The notes under the pieces were generated by a model that was not told where the DNA came from, made no database searches, and saw only the letters and a list, made by a program, of their open reading frames with translations. 14,595 nt of DNA from DATEEG01 sp035525055 (GTDB lineage: Bacteria; Actinomycetota; Acidimicrobiia; Spongiisociales; ZC4RG35), in NCBI GenBank assembly GCA_035525055.1, contig DATLEZ010000095.1, positions 1 to 14,595 on the forward strand. The letters run 5' to 3'. Numbering within the stretch: the first letter of the stretch is position 1; every line of letters starts with the position of its first letter. A program made the translations under genes and the position numbers. Shown in pieces: positions 1-6,402 of the stretch.

Positions 1-614
1 GGTTCCTCGGCGAGCCGTCGCATGCCCGGCACCATCCCGACCGTCGACACTGTCACCGAGCGCGCCGAGATACCCATGACTTCGATGATTCGCCGCAGGC
101 TCTCCCGGACCCGATCAAAGTTGGCCAGTGGCTCTCCCATCCCCATGAAGACGATGTTTGTCAGATGGTCGGGCGCACCTGTCATCCCGATGGTCCGGAG
201 AAACGCCTGGGCATAGGCGACCTGGGCGACGATCTCCCCGGCCTCGAGGTGGCGTTCGAAGCCGAATTGGCCCGTGGCGCAGAACGTGCAACCGAGAGCG
301 CAGCCGGCCTGACTCGAGATACAGACCGTCGCTCGCCTGGGATACCCCATCAGCACCGTCTCGATGGCTGCGCCGCCTTTGGCCCTGAAGAGCCACTTGC
401 GGGTGGCGCCTTTGTCGGCGGACTGCTCGACCTCGACGACGAAGGGCCACAGCTTCGTTTCGAGTTGCTCCCGAATGTGGCTCGGCAAGTTCGTCATCTC
501 CTGAGCGGTCAGGGCCGGTGTCGTGTAGAGCCAGCGCCGCAGTTGCTCGGCCCGGAAGGGCGGCTCGTCCGGGAACAGTTCACCCAGTTGTTCAGGCGCT
601 ACGAGATACGGCAC
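1..614 (-). CDS. rlmN: RlmN-type 23S rRNA A2503 / tRNA A37 C2-methyltransferase, N-terminal part (3' end outside window)
   Basis: A radical SAM methyltransferase that makes 2-methyladenosine at 23S rRNA A2503 and tRNA A37, in the cytosol. Visible: about 204 of roughly 350 residues. An N-terminal RNA-binding accessory region holds the conserved RRWLY (residues 26-30) and the stretch RKWLFRAKGG (72-81). The radical SAM cluster motif CALGCTFC follows, with Cys105, Cys109 and Cys112 in CxxxCxxC spacing, then ATGQFGFERHL and FMGMGEPL, which are RlmN hallmarks. The active-site cysteines near the C-terminus lie off the window. I chose GTG at 614: an in-frame TAG lies at 651-653 and there is no in-frame ATG or other GTG between them. 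A Shine-Dalgarno-like AGGGAA lies about 10 nt upstream. It is divergent from the permease gene at 706, with 91 nt between. Family assignment is secure. Confidence 0.95.
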   Translation of the reverse strand, partial: MPYLVAPEQLGELFPDEPPFRAEQLRRWLYTTPALTAQEMTNLPSHIREQLETKLWPFVVEVEQSADKGATRKWLFRAKGGAAIETVLMGYPRRATVCISSQAGCALGCTFCATGQFGFERHLEAGEIVAQVAYAQAFLRTIGMTGAPDHLTNIVFMGMGEPLANFDRVRESLRRIIEVMGISARSVTVSTVGMVPGMRRLAEE

Positions 615-664
615 CTGGTCATTCTTCCCTTTTCGCGCACCAATCGCGGCCTAGCGGGCGCCGG

Positions 665-695
665 TTGATACGCGAAAACGCAGCGGGCCTACACT
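665..695 (+). promoter_or_regulatory. Possible promoter of the permease gene
   Basis: TTGATA (665-670) and TACACT (690-695) are separated by 19 nt. The ATG at 706 lies 10 nt after the -10 box and has no Shine-Dalgarno sequence, so the transcript may start at or within a few bases of the start codon. The spacer is longer than ideal, so this is tentative. Confidence 0.35.
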
Positions 696-705
696 CGCCG
701 GGTTC

Positions 706-2052
706 ATGGCGGATATTCACAAGGGATGGTCGCGGGGCACGATCGGCTACCGGGACGCCCAACTCGACTCCTCTGATTTCACGGCAGCAATGACGTTGTT
801 CGTTGCCGGCGTCCCGGCCATGGTGATCGGATCCGAGCTCGCTTTGCAAGGTGTCGGGCTGGGCCAGATGATCCTTGCCGCCCCGTTCGGGGTCCTGATC
901 GGCGCGTTGGTGCTTGGCCTGGTCGGCAGACAGGCTGTGGCCAGCGGGGTTCCCTCGGCCTATCTGGGTCGTGCTGCCTTCGGGTCCATCGGAACGGTAT
1001 TTTTCAGTCTGGCCCGTCTCCTATTGACGATTGCGTGGGCCGCCTTGACCCTGCGAGTCGCCGGCGGATGGGTTGAGGCCAGCCTCGCCACCTGGGACCT
1101 TTCGTTCAACAACTGGGGGATTGTTGCCATCATCGCCCTGCTTGCTCTGGTGGCCTTCTTGCCGGGACCGGCGTGGGCCCTTGCCCAGCTTTTGCGGAGA
1201 CGCGTGTTCTTGATTGCCATCGTCGTACTCCTGGTGGCCACGTGGAGAGTCCTGTTGGGCTCCGATCCGGTCAGTTCGAACCCGGCCACGGGTGGCTTCT
1301 TTGAAACAGTCGACGCCGTGTTTGGCCTGGCGATTCTCTGGGCGGTCGTCGGAGGCGACTTTGGCGGTTATGGCAAGAGAGAGGAAGAGACCGCAACCGG
1401 GCTCGGTTACGGCTTCATCGTGTCCGGGCTTGTCTTTGTCATGGCCGGGGCCGCCTTGACCCAGAGGCTCGGCGGGCCTCCAACCGATCTGCTGCTGTTC
1501 GGAGCCGGGACGGCAGGTGCCGTGCTCGCCTTGATATGGGTTCCGTTGATGGAGGTGGACGGACTCGGGGGGCTCAATGCGTCGAGCGCCTGGTCGGTCG
1601 AGACTCTCGTCCCCGGGATTCCGCCGCGCTTCCTCTACGTCCTCGTGACCGGGGCGTCAGTCGCCGGTTCCGTGCTGGTCGGCCCCGATGTTCTCCGCTC
1701 GGCGGCGGACATTGCCATCAGTCTCGTGGCTCCTGGGCTCGGGGTCCTCCTGATCGACGCCTACGTCATGCGCGGTGGCGCCCACTCTGCCGATGAGCTC
1801 GTTCGATGGAAGAGCGAATACGGCTGGCTCAATCCTTTCGGATTCTTCAGTTGGGTGGTGGGAGCAGCGGTGACTCTCTGGCTGCGACCAAAGTCCGACG
1901 TCGTCCGGGACTGGCTCCCGTCCTGGCCCGGAGACGGGCCCGGCGGCCTTCCGGGCTTGTTGATCGGCTGCGCCGTTGCGTCTGTGGTCTACTTCGTCAT
2001 AGGAAGGCTGATCTTCTCCGCCTCCGGCCGGGTGTATCGATTGCGGTTTTAG
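706..2052 (+). CDS. NCS1-family nucleobase/cation symporter-like permease
   Basis: A polytopic inner-membrane transporter, probably importing a purine, pyrimidine, hydantoin or related heterocycle with a cation. The 448 residues form about 12 hydrophobic segments, the usual NCS1 size. Family-like signatures are a charged N-terminus running into the first helix (WSRGTIGYRDAQLDSSDF, residues 8-25), AYLGRAAFGSIG (85-96) followed by a helix, GGDFGGYG after the helix near 205-216 (the place of the family's GDYxRY-like loop), LLIDAYVMRGG (348-358, like the family's ADYFVxRxG), and WLNPFGFFSWVVG (374-386, like the family's WNPxAxxAxxxG). Cytosine permease (CodB) is the nearest well-known relative, but the substrate cannot be read from the sequence. 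It is monocistronic: downstream genes are on the other strand or have their own promoters. Low confidence in substrate, good confidence in superfamily. Confidence 0.75.
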   Translation: MADIHKGWSRGTIGYRDAQLDSSDFTAAMTLFVAGVPAMVIGSELALQGVGLGQMILAAPFGVLIGALVLGLVGRQAVASGVPSAYLGRAAFGSIGTVFFSLARLLLTIAWAALTLRVAGGWVEASLATWDLSFNNWGIVAIIALLALVAFLPGPAWALAQLLRRRVFLIAIVVLLVATWRVLLGSDPVSSNPATGGFFETVDAVFGLAILWAVVGGDFGGYGKREEETATGLGYGFIVSGLVFVMAGAALTQRLGGPPTDLLLFGAGTAGAVLALIWVPLMEVDGLGGLNASSAWSVETLVPGIPPRFLYVLVTGASVAGSVLVGPDVLRSAADIAISLVAPGLGVLLIDAYVMRGGAHSADELVRWKSEYGWLNPFGFFSWVVGAAVTLWLRPKSDVVRDWLPSWPGDGPGGLPGLLIGCAVASVVYFVIGRLIFSASGRVYRLRF

Positions 2053-2077
2053 TCGGAGGACGGAAGTCGGAGGTCGG
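2052..2077. repeat. Heptamer tandem repeat tract, left (GWCGGAR)
   Basis: About 3.7 head-to-tail heptamers: GTCGGAG, GACGGAA, GTCGGAG, GTCGG. The tract begins at the last base of the permease stop codon and ends at the base before the stop codon (2078-2080) of the small minus-strand gene. The unit GACGGAA is the exact complement of the TTCCGTC in the right-hand tract at 2266-2293, so the two tracts face each other across the small gene. Confidence 0.7.
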
Positions 2078-2236
2078 CTAGGCGCTATCTAGCGAACCGC
2101 CGTTGTTCTCAGGGGTTCGGAACTCCGGAGGTTCCGGCTCTCTTCCGGCCGGGATCGAAATCAATCGCTCCCTCATCGCCCAGACGACACCAACGACGCC
2201 ACCGATCACAGCAAGTGTTCTGATTATCCGCTTCAC
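2078..2236 (-). CDS. Small single-pass membrane protein, unknown function
   Basis: Encodes about 52 residues starting VKRIIRTL: a basic N-terminus, one hydrophobic helix at about residues 6-21 (RTLAVIGGVVGVVWAM), then a polar proline/glutamate-rich tail with PEPPEF. This layout resembles short one-helix actinobacterial proteins of unknown role. I start it at GTG 2236 because a perfect TAGCCT lies 7 nt upstream and there is no Shine-Dalgarno sequence. The longer in-frame start at 2302 would run through the heptamer repeats and give a low-complexity basic extension, so I rejected it. It lies antisense to and between the permease and the LLM oxidoreductase. No function can be assigned, and a chance ORF is not excluded. 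Confidence 0.5.
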   Translation of the reverse strand: MKRIIRTLAVIGGVVGVVWAMRERLISIPAGREPEPPEFRTPENNGGSLDSA

Positions 2237-2243
2237 GGCTCCA

Positions 2244-2249
2244 AGGCTA
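2244..2249 (-). promoter_or_regulatory. TAGCCT -10 box, leaderless start for the small membrane protein
   Basis: On the minus strand TTAGCCT precedes the GTG at 2236 by 7 nt, which would place the transcription start at the start codon. The same TTAGCCT heptamer precedes the starts at 10844 and 11685. Confidence 0.45.
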
Positions 2250-2265
2250 ACTGCCCATCCTTCGC

Positions 2266-2293
2266 CTTCCGTCTTCCGTCTTCCGTCTACCGT
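2266..2293. repeat. Heptamer tandem repeat tract, right (CTTCCGT)
   Basis: Three perfect CTTCCGT units (2266-2286) followed by one variant, CTACCGT (2287-2293). The T-to-A change creates TACCGT (2288-2293), which sits exactly 7 nt before the ATG at 2301 and could serve as the -10 box of that gene. Variation in unit number would therefore alter the sequence just upstream of this promoter. Confidence 0.75.
2288..2293 (+). promoter_or_regulatory. TACCGT -10 box for the LLM oxidoreductase, made from a repeat unit
   Basis: A TANNNT hexamer with 7 nt to ATG 2301 and no Shine-Dalgarno sequence between, fitting a leaderless transcript. It is part of the last, degenerate heptamer of the tandem tract. 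Confidence 0.4.
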
Positions 2294-2300
2294 CCTCGCC

Positions 2301-3320
2301 ATGAAGGTTGACTACTACCTGTCCCCGGGGACGCTTCTCGCCTATGTTGAAGCAGAAGCGGTCAAGGCGGCCGCCTCTGGATACGACGGGTTCTTTGCGG
2401 CCGAGACCGCCCACGAGCCTTTCATGGCCCTGGCACTCGCCGCTAGGGCCGCTCCCGATCTCACTCTGGGAACCGCGATCGCACTCGCGTTCCCTCGATC
2501 GCCGATGATCACGGCCAACATCGCTTGGGATCTGGCCGCCTTCACAAATGGAAAATTCATCCTTGGCCTCGGCACTCAGGTGAAGGCCCACATCACCCGC
2601 CGCTTCTCGGGCGAGTGGCTGCCTCCAGGGCCGAGGATGCGCGATTATCTGCAGGCTCTCAGAGCGATATTCAACACCTGGCAGTCGGGTGACCCCCTCG
2701 CCTACGAAGGGGAGTTCTACCGCTTCTCGCTGATGACCCCGTTTTTCAACCCGGGCCCGATCAAACATCCTGACGTGCCGCTGGCGATCGCCGGCGTCGG
2801 TCCTTACATGTGCAAGCTGGCGGGTGAGCTGTGCCAGGCGTTCCACGTCCACCCATTTCACACCGTTAAGTACCTCGATGAGGTTGTACTGCCACAAATG
2901 CTCGCAGGGACTCAGGCAACGGGTCGGGCTCTCTCGGATATTGAACGCATCGCTACGGTGTTCGTCGTCACGGGCCACGACCAGGGGGAGATCGAGCAGG
3001 CCATGGAACCGGTCCGGCAGCAGATCGCCTTCTACGCCTCGACCCCGGACTACGCAGCAGTGCTCGAACTTCACGGCTGGGACTTCGCCGACAAACTCCG
3101 CGGGATGAGTCGCAGGGGTGAGTGGGGCGAGATGGCCGCCGTCATCCCCGACGAGATGATCGACGAGGTGGCGGTGGTGGCACCTATCGACCAACTGGGC
3201 GAGGCGATCAGAGTCCGATACGGCGATCGGGTGCAACGGGTCGGTTACTACGCGCTCGACGGCGGCTCCACATGGTCGCCGGAGGAGTGGGCCCACCTCA
3301 TCGCCACCACCCGCGACTGA
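2301..3320 (+). CDS. LLM-class F420-dependent oxidoreductase
   Basis: A luciferase-like TIM-barrel flavin/F420 enzyme, cytosolic; such proteins transfer hydride between cofactor F420 (or FMN) and an organic substrate. The 339 residues begin MKVDYYL on the first barrel strand. Recognisable family features are SGYDGFFAAETAHEPF (26-41), LTLGTAIALAFPRSPMITA (54-72), FILGLGTQVKAHITRRF (86-102, the phosphate-binding and LGLG region), and LAIAGVGPYMCKLAGE (161-176). It resembles the MSMEG_2256-like subgroup of F420-dependent LLM proteins, though that is from memory. I start it at ATG 2301; the frame is open upstream but only through repeats and antisense to another gene. The stop lies 5 nt from the convergent phosphatase stop. 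The substrate is unknown. Confidence 0.88.
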   Translation: MKVDYYLSPGTLLAYVEAEAVKAAASGYDGFFAAETAHEPFMALALAARAAPDLTLGTAIALAFPRSPMITANIAWDLAAFTNGKFILGLGTQVKAHITRRFSGEWLPPGPRMRDYLQALRAIFNTWQSGDPLAYEGEFYRFSLMTPFFNPGPIKHPDVPLAIAGVGPYMCKLAGELCQAFHVHPFHTVKYLDEVVLPQMLAGTQATGRALSDIERIATVFVVTGHDQGEIEQAMEPVRQQIAFYASTPDYAAVLELHGWDFADKLRGMSRRGEWGEMAAVIPDEMIDEVAVVAPIDQLGEAIRVRYGDRVQRVGYYALDGGSTWSPEEWAHLIATTRD

Positions 3321-3325
3321 GTTGC

Positions 3326-3985
3326 TTAGTCAACGGGGTCGAACGGCCGGCGCACGTCGAGGGTCGCCCCCGCCAGATGACCGACATCGTTGAATCCGAC
3401 GAGACGGGCCTGGTCTCCCGAATTGGCGTTGATCTCGATCGTGGTGATGGACGTGTTTCCGAGCGTGCCGAGCTTTCCCATGAAGATGTTTCCCCCGGCG
3501 GGGAACCCGGCCGCCCACATGGCGAGGTTGAGTCCCGCACCACCATGTGTGCACAGAACGATCACGCCTCCGGAGGAGGAGTGCTCGCGGGCCGCCGTGA
3601 CGACACGTTCGCGCACCGTCGACCATTGCTCGCCGCCGGGGCGGAGAATGTCTTCTCCTGTGCGGTAGGCAGCCCACAGGTCCGGCCATCGGGCCGATAT
3701 CTCCTCGGGGAGGAGTCCGCTCCATTCCCCGTTGGCTATCTCGCGCAGGCGAGGGTCGCGTTCGATCGATACGCCGATGGCCTCGGCCAGTGGAGTGATG
3801 GTGTCGATGGCGCGGCCGAGGTCCGATGAAACGATCCGATCGATCGGGGTGGTCTCGAGCCGGTTGGCCAGAGCGCGGGCCTGAAGGCGCCCCAGATCGT
3901 CGAGGGGCACGTCGGATTGGCCGATGAATCGGTGCTCGGAGTTGCCTTCGGCGTGCCCGTGTCTGATTACGAGAAGCTTTGTCAT
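3326..3985 (-). CDS. Histidine phosphatase family protein (phosphoglycerate mutase-like)
   Basis: A cytosolic phosphomonoesterase or mutase that works through a phosphohistidine. The 219 residues carry the complete catalytic set: RHG (residues 8-10, with His9 the phospho-acceptor), the SSDLGRA stretch with Arg58, Glu87 in NGEWSG, and His147 in CTHGGAG. The length suits a small single-domain phosphatase of the CobC/GpmB/acid-phosphatase type. Its ATG overlaps the stop codon of the upstream transpeptidase-like gene by one base (TGATG at 3985), so the two are probably translationally coupled and transcribed together. The substrate cannot be deduced. It is last in the minus-strand operon, and its stop faces that of the LLM gene. 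Confidence 0.92.
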   Translation of the reverse strand: MTKLLVIRHGHAEGNSEHRFIGQSDVPLDDLGRLQARALANRLETTPIDRIVSSDLGRAIDTITPLAEAIGVSIERDPRLREIANGEWSGLLPEEISARWPDLWAAYRTGEDILRPGGEQWSTVRERVVTAAREHSSSGGVIVLCTHGGAGLNLAMWAAGFPAGGNIFMGKLGTLGNTSITTIEINANSGDQARLVGFNDVGHLAGATLDVRRPFDPVD

Positions 3986-5565
3986 CAGTTCACCGCGGCG
4001 GTGGCCGTGTCCACCCTCGGATCGGCGGCAGCGGAACGCTTTCCGTGCTCGTCGATGGTTATCAGCGAGACCGGTCCCCAGCCGTGCTGCACATCAGAAC
4101 GGACCGAGACCTGATGACCGAGTCGCTTGAGATGGTCGATTGTCCGCGCGGGGGTGTGAGCTTCGACGGCGACAACCGGGTTGGCGCCATCGATCGGATC
4201 AATCATCCAGCGGGGCCTTGCCTGCGCGTCCGCTGGCTCGATTCCGGCCCGGAGGCACCGTACCGCTACCTGCAGCAGGAGTTGGGGCTGATAGTCGCCT
4301 CCCCGGGTTCCGAGGAGGCAGGTGATCCGACCCCCTTTGGTCCACAACGATGGGGACAGGGTGTGAAGGGGCCGCTTGCCGGGCGCGAGCTCGTTGGCGT
4401 GGCCCGGGCGAAGGTCGAACCCTGCTCCACGATTGTGCAGGAAGAACCCGGCATCGCCCGCACCCAGTCCCGAACCGATGCCCATGAAGTTCGACTGGAT
4501 GAATGACACGGCAAGTCCGGAGGCGTCGATGACCGCGAGATAGGCGGTCCCCCCCGGCGCGGGCGGGGGAGATATGAAGTCCCCGGCCCGTCCGGGGTCG
4601 ACCCGGCGAGCGCGCTCTGCGATGCGTTCGTCTGACACCAGAGCCGCGGGAGGGTCCGGGGCAAACATCGGGTCGGCGACCACCTCGTTGCGATCAGCCG
4701 CCATCGATCGATATGCCTCGATGGCGAGGTGCCAGGAGCGCGGGTCCTCAGGGTCTTCAGGTGGTGCCAGTCGGTCAAAGACTGCCGCCGACCCGGTGGT
4801 CAGATATCCCTGGGAGTTGGGTGGGACGACCCAACCCGTCAGCCCGAACGCTTCGGTCCCCAAAGGCTCGGTCCATTCGGCCTGAGTCTCTTCCAGATCG
4901 GCCAGGGTTATGACTCCTGCGGTGGCTTTCATGATTCCCTTCCCGGCCAGGCCCAGATAGAAGCCATCCCTGCCCAGGGCTGCAATGGTTTCCAGGGTGT
5001 ATGCGAGGTCGGGGCGCCGGAGCCTGTCACCGATGGCTGGGGGATTGCCTTCCGGATATAGGACCCGGGCGGCGGTCTGGTGCGCCAACTCCGGACGCCT
5101 TGTCAAGGCTCCGACCAGTTCGAGCGAGGCCGGAAAGCCGTCCGAGGCCAATCCGATCGCCGGGGCCAGAACAGCCGGCATCCTTTTGCTGCCGTATCGG
5201 GCGAGCAGCGCCTCCCAGCCGTCGACGCATCCGGGAACGGTGATCGTCTGAGGATCAAAAGGCGGCATCGTCCGGTGCCCCTGCGTTCGGAGCCTGTCAG
5301 GGTCCGCACCCGCGCCAGCCCGGCCGGACGAGTTGAGAACATCGGGTCGTTGCATTCCGGGTCGGTGGACCAGGGCAAACAGGTCGCCTCCGATTCCGCA
5401 TGTCTCGGGCGCGACAACTCCGAGTACCGCATTGGCGGCGACGGCGGCATCGACTGCGTTTCCCCCGGTCGCGACCATTGCCATGGCGGCCTGGGTCGCT
5501 AGGACATGCGGGGTTGCTGCGGCAGCCCCGTACCCGTGGAGGGCATGACTGCGAAGCGATTCCAC
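3985..5565 (-). CDS. Gamma-glutamyltransferase family protein (Ntn hydrolase), apparently cytosolic
   Basis: A self-processing N-terminal nucleophile hydrolase of the gamma-glutamyltranspeptidase family, 526 residues. Features seen: GGNAVDAAVAANAVLGVVAPETCGIGGD (34-61), Arg82 in NSSGRAG (the place of the gamma-glutamyl-binding arginine), Thr340 in PGGTAYLAVID (the expected cleavage site and nucleophile), SFIQSNF (354-360), and GTRGGDYQPQ (419-428), where the family has its oxyanion Gly-Gly pair. Unlike secreted glutathione-hydrolysing GGTs it starts directly with the catalytic fold and has no signal peptide, so it is probably cytosolic, as in YwrD-type relatives. The start is GTG 5565, 1 nt after the upstream stop. 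Glutathione itself is unlikely in an actinomycete, so another gamma-glutamyl or acyl-amide substrate is more plausible (inference). Confidence 0.9.
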   Translation of the reverse strand: MESLRSHALHGYGAAAATPHVLATQAAMAMVATGGNAVDAAVAANAVLGVVAPETCGIGGDLFALVHRPGMQRPDVLNSSGRAGAGADPDRLRTQGHRTMPPFDPQTITVPGCVDGWEALLARYGSKRMPAVLAPAIGLASDGFPASLELVGALTRRPELAHQTAARVLYPEGNPPAIGDRLRRPDLAYTLETIAALGRDGFYLGLAGKGIMKATAGVITLADLEETQAEWTEPLGTEAFGLTGWVVPPNSQGYLTTGSAAVFDRLAPPEDPEDPRSWHLAIEAYRSMAADRNEVVADPMFAPDPPAALVSDERIAERARRVDPGRAGDFISPPPAPGGTAYLAVIDASGLAVSFIQSNFMGIGSGLGAGDAGFFLHNRGAGFDLRPGHANELAPGKRPLHTLSPSLWTKGGRITCLLGTRGGDYQPQLLLQVAVRCLRAGIEPADAQARPRWMIDPIDGANPVVAVEAHTPARTIDHLKRLGHQVSVRSDVQHGWGPVSLITIDEHGKRSAAADPRVDTATAAVN

Positions 5566-5566
5566 C

Positions 5567-6184
5567 TCAGCGGCGAAGCTCAGGGATGTGGCGATTGAGG
5601 GCGTCGAGCACTGCTCGCACGACTGCGCGGCTGCTTTCCCCGTCGACTAGGGCCGAGCCGACCATGAGCCGTTCCGCCCCTTCGGTGACCATGACGACCT
5701 GGGCAATCGCCACCGACCTCGAGCCGAGGACGGGTAGGTCGACCGCGGCGACTCCGATCGCCGTGGACTCCTGCATTGCCTGCTGAAGGGCCTCGATCGT
5801 CGCTTCGGCGACCAGCCGGTTGCGGGTTGTATGAGCGGCGGCTCCTGCGACCTCGCCAACCAGAGTATCGCCTTGCCAACCGAGGGTGACCACAACTTTG
5901 GTGTGATTGCCATCCATCTGCTCGGACACGTCGACGATCACCGGGCGATCTCCCTGAGCAAGATCCGGATCGGGGAGTTGCACGACCGAGACAACCCTCC
6001 GATCGATGGCGAGTCCGAACACTGCCTGGGCCAGGCTCTGCACATCTCGAACGACCTGCTTGGCCGCCTTGCCCATCCCCGTCAGGACATGGACTTCGGT
6101 TACCGCCCCGCCTTCCGTGACGACCCGGGCAGCTTCGACACCGGGCAGTCGACGGACCTTCTCTTCAAAGTCACGAAGGTTCAC
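5567..6184 (-). CDS. Conserved protein of unknown function, two-part alpha/beta
   Basis: About 205 residues, cytosolic, with no signal or membrane segment. The N-terminal part (FEEKVRRLPGVEAARVV, then TEVHVLTG, KQVVRDVQSL and DRRVVSVVQL) looks like a beta-alpha-beta-alpha-beta domain. The C-terminal part (TKVVVTLGWQGDTLVGEVAG, then RNRLVAEATIEALQQAM, VAIAQVVMV, LMVGSALV and SSRAVVRAVLDALNRHI) repeats a strand-helix-strand-helix theme. I have seen similar proteins in Firmicutes and Actinobacteria but know no function for them. I start at GTG 6184 with TACGCT 7 nt upstream. The longer frame to 6382 would be proline/arginine-rich and cross an operator-like repeat. It is first in the operon with the gamma-glutamyltransferase-like and phosphatase genes. 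Confidence 0.75.
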   Translation of the reverse strand: MNLRDFEEKVRRLPGVEAARVVTEGGAVTEVHVLTGMGKAAKQVVRDVQSLAQAVFGLAIDRRVVSVVQLPDPDLAQGDRPVIVDVSEQMDGNHTKVVVTLGWQGDTLVGEVAGAAAHTTRNRLVAEATIEALQQAMQESTAIGVAAVDLPVLGSRSVAIAQVVMVTEGAERLMVGSALVDGESSRAVVRAVLDALNRHIPELRR

Positions 6185-6191
6185 AATTCGA

Positions 6192-6197
6192 AGCGTA
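6192..6197 (-). promoter_or_regulatory. TACGCT -10 box, leaderless start of the 6184-3326 operon
   Basis: On the minus strand TACGCT ends 7 nt before GTG 6184, with no Shine-Dalgarno sequence between. The -35 position (about 6215-6221) falls inside the direct repeat at 6217-6237. Confidence 0.45.
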
Positions 6198-6216
6198 GCT
6201 GCCGCGGACGGTGGTG

Positions 6217-6237
6217 AAGTGTCACTTAAAGTGTTAC
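6217..6237. promoter_or_regulatory. Operator-like double site (direct repeat AAGTGTYAC with nested palindrome)
   Basis: AAGTGTCAC (6217-6225) and AAGTGTTAC (6229-6237) are direct repeats with a 12-nt period, and CACTTAAAGTG (6223-6233) between them is palindromic apart from its centre base. The site covers the -35 position of the minus-strand operon and lies about 37 nt upstream of the candidate plus-strand promoter at 6274. It is locally AT-richer than its surroundings. The binding protein is unknown; a MerR-like or other dimeric regulator would suit the geometry (inference). Confidence 0.45.
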
Positions 6238-6267
6238 GGTGTGAGGGCGGTGGTACAAGAACACCAG

Positions 6268-6293
6268 GCGGCCTTGATGGCCGCAACCGCGGC
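6268..6293 (+). other. Two mutually exclusive GC hairpins
   Basis: GCGGCC (6268-6273) pairs with GGCCGC (6279-6284) around TTGAT, six base pairs. Alternatively GCCGC (6280-6284) pairs with GCGGC (6289-6293) around AACC, followed by TTGTAAT. The second resembles a short terminator. The same bases also supply the -35 box of the candidate promoter at 6274, so these hairpins matter only for RNA or DNA entering from further left. Confidence 0.3.
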
Positions 6294-6302
6294 TTGTAAT
6301 AT
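6274..6302 (+). promoter_or_regulatory. Candidate sigma-A-like promoter for the structured leader and HD operon
   Basis: TTGATG (6274-6279), a 17-nt spacer, and TAATAT (6297-6302) inside an AT-rich TAATATATAC stretch. The start would be near 6309, giving a leader of about 380 nt before the HD gene at 6692. The spacing is optimal, and this is the most AT-rich -10 region in the window. A second candidate promoter lies at 6376. Confidence 0.45.
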
Positions 6303-6315
6303 ATACGGTCCTGTT

Positions 6316-6357
6316 GGGCGGAGTCATTGGGTTGCCGGTACGGTCGCAAGCCCGCCC
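6316..6357 (+). other. Leader hairpin with internal loop
   Basis: GGGCGG (6316-6321) pairs with CCGCCC (6352-6357). An alternative or stacked inner pairing joins GGGTTGC (6329-6335) to GCAAGCC (6346-6352) with one mismatch. This would be the first structure in a transcript starting near 6309. No known riboswitch consensus is recognised. Confidence 0.35.
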
Positions 6358-6375
6358 GGCGTGAGGGACCTTTAC

Positions 6376-6402
6376 TTGACAACCAAAGTTCCCGGATAAA
6401 AC
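6376..6402 (+). promoter_or_regulatory. Alternative promoter TTGACA / TAAAAC
   Basis: A perfect TTGACA (6376-6381) is followed after 15 nt by TAAAAC (6397-6402). The predicted start, about 6409, falls just before the 5' arm of the long-range helix (6412), which would make the RNA begin at its own closing stem. The short spacer, and the overlap of the -10 box with a perfect hairpin (6388-6409), weaken the call. Confidence 0.35.

Noticed and set aside
2103..2300. N-terminal extension of the LLM oxidoreductase to the upstream ATG
   Set aside because: The family barrel begins at MKVDYYL. The extension would be translated antisense to the small membrane gene and through tandem heptamers.
2247..3296. 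349-codon minus-strand ORF opposite the LLM gene
   Set aside because: A high-GC shadow frame: no domain is recognisable, it is Arg/His-rich, and the opposite strand encodes a clear family member.
3304..3335. Terminator hairpin between the LLM and phosphatase stop codons
   Set aside because: Only about four base pairs (GTTG/CAAC) can form, with no U tract.
6185..6382. N-terminal extension of the unknown protein to 6382
   Set aside because: The extra residues are low-complexity Pro/Arg/Ser and cross the operator-like site; GTG 6184 has a good -10 box 7 nt upstream.
6211..6399. 62-codon plus-strand ORF upstream of the HD gene
   Set aside because: It runs across the operator-like repeat, promoter and hairpins, has no ribosome binding site, and its product has no recognisable feature.
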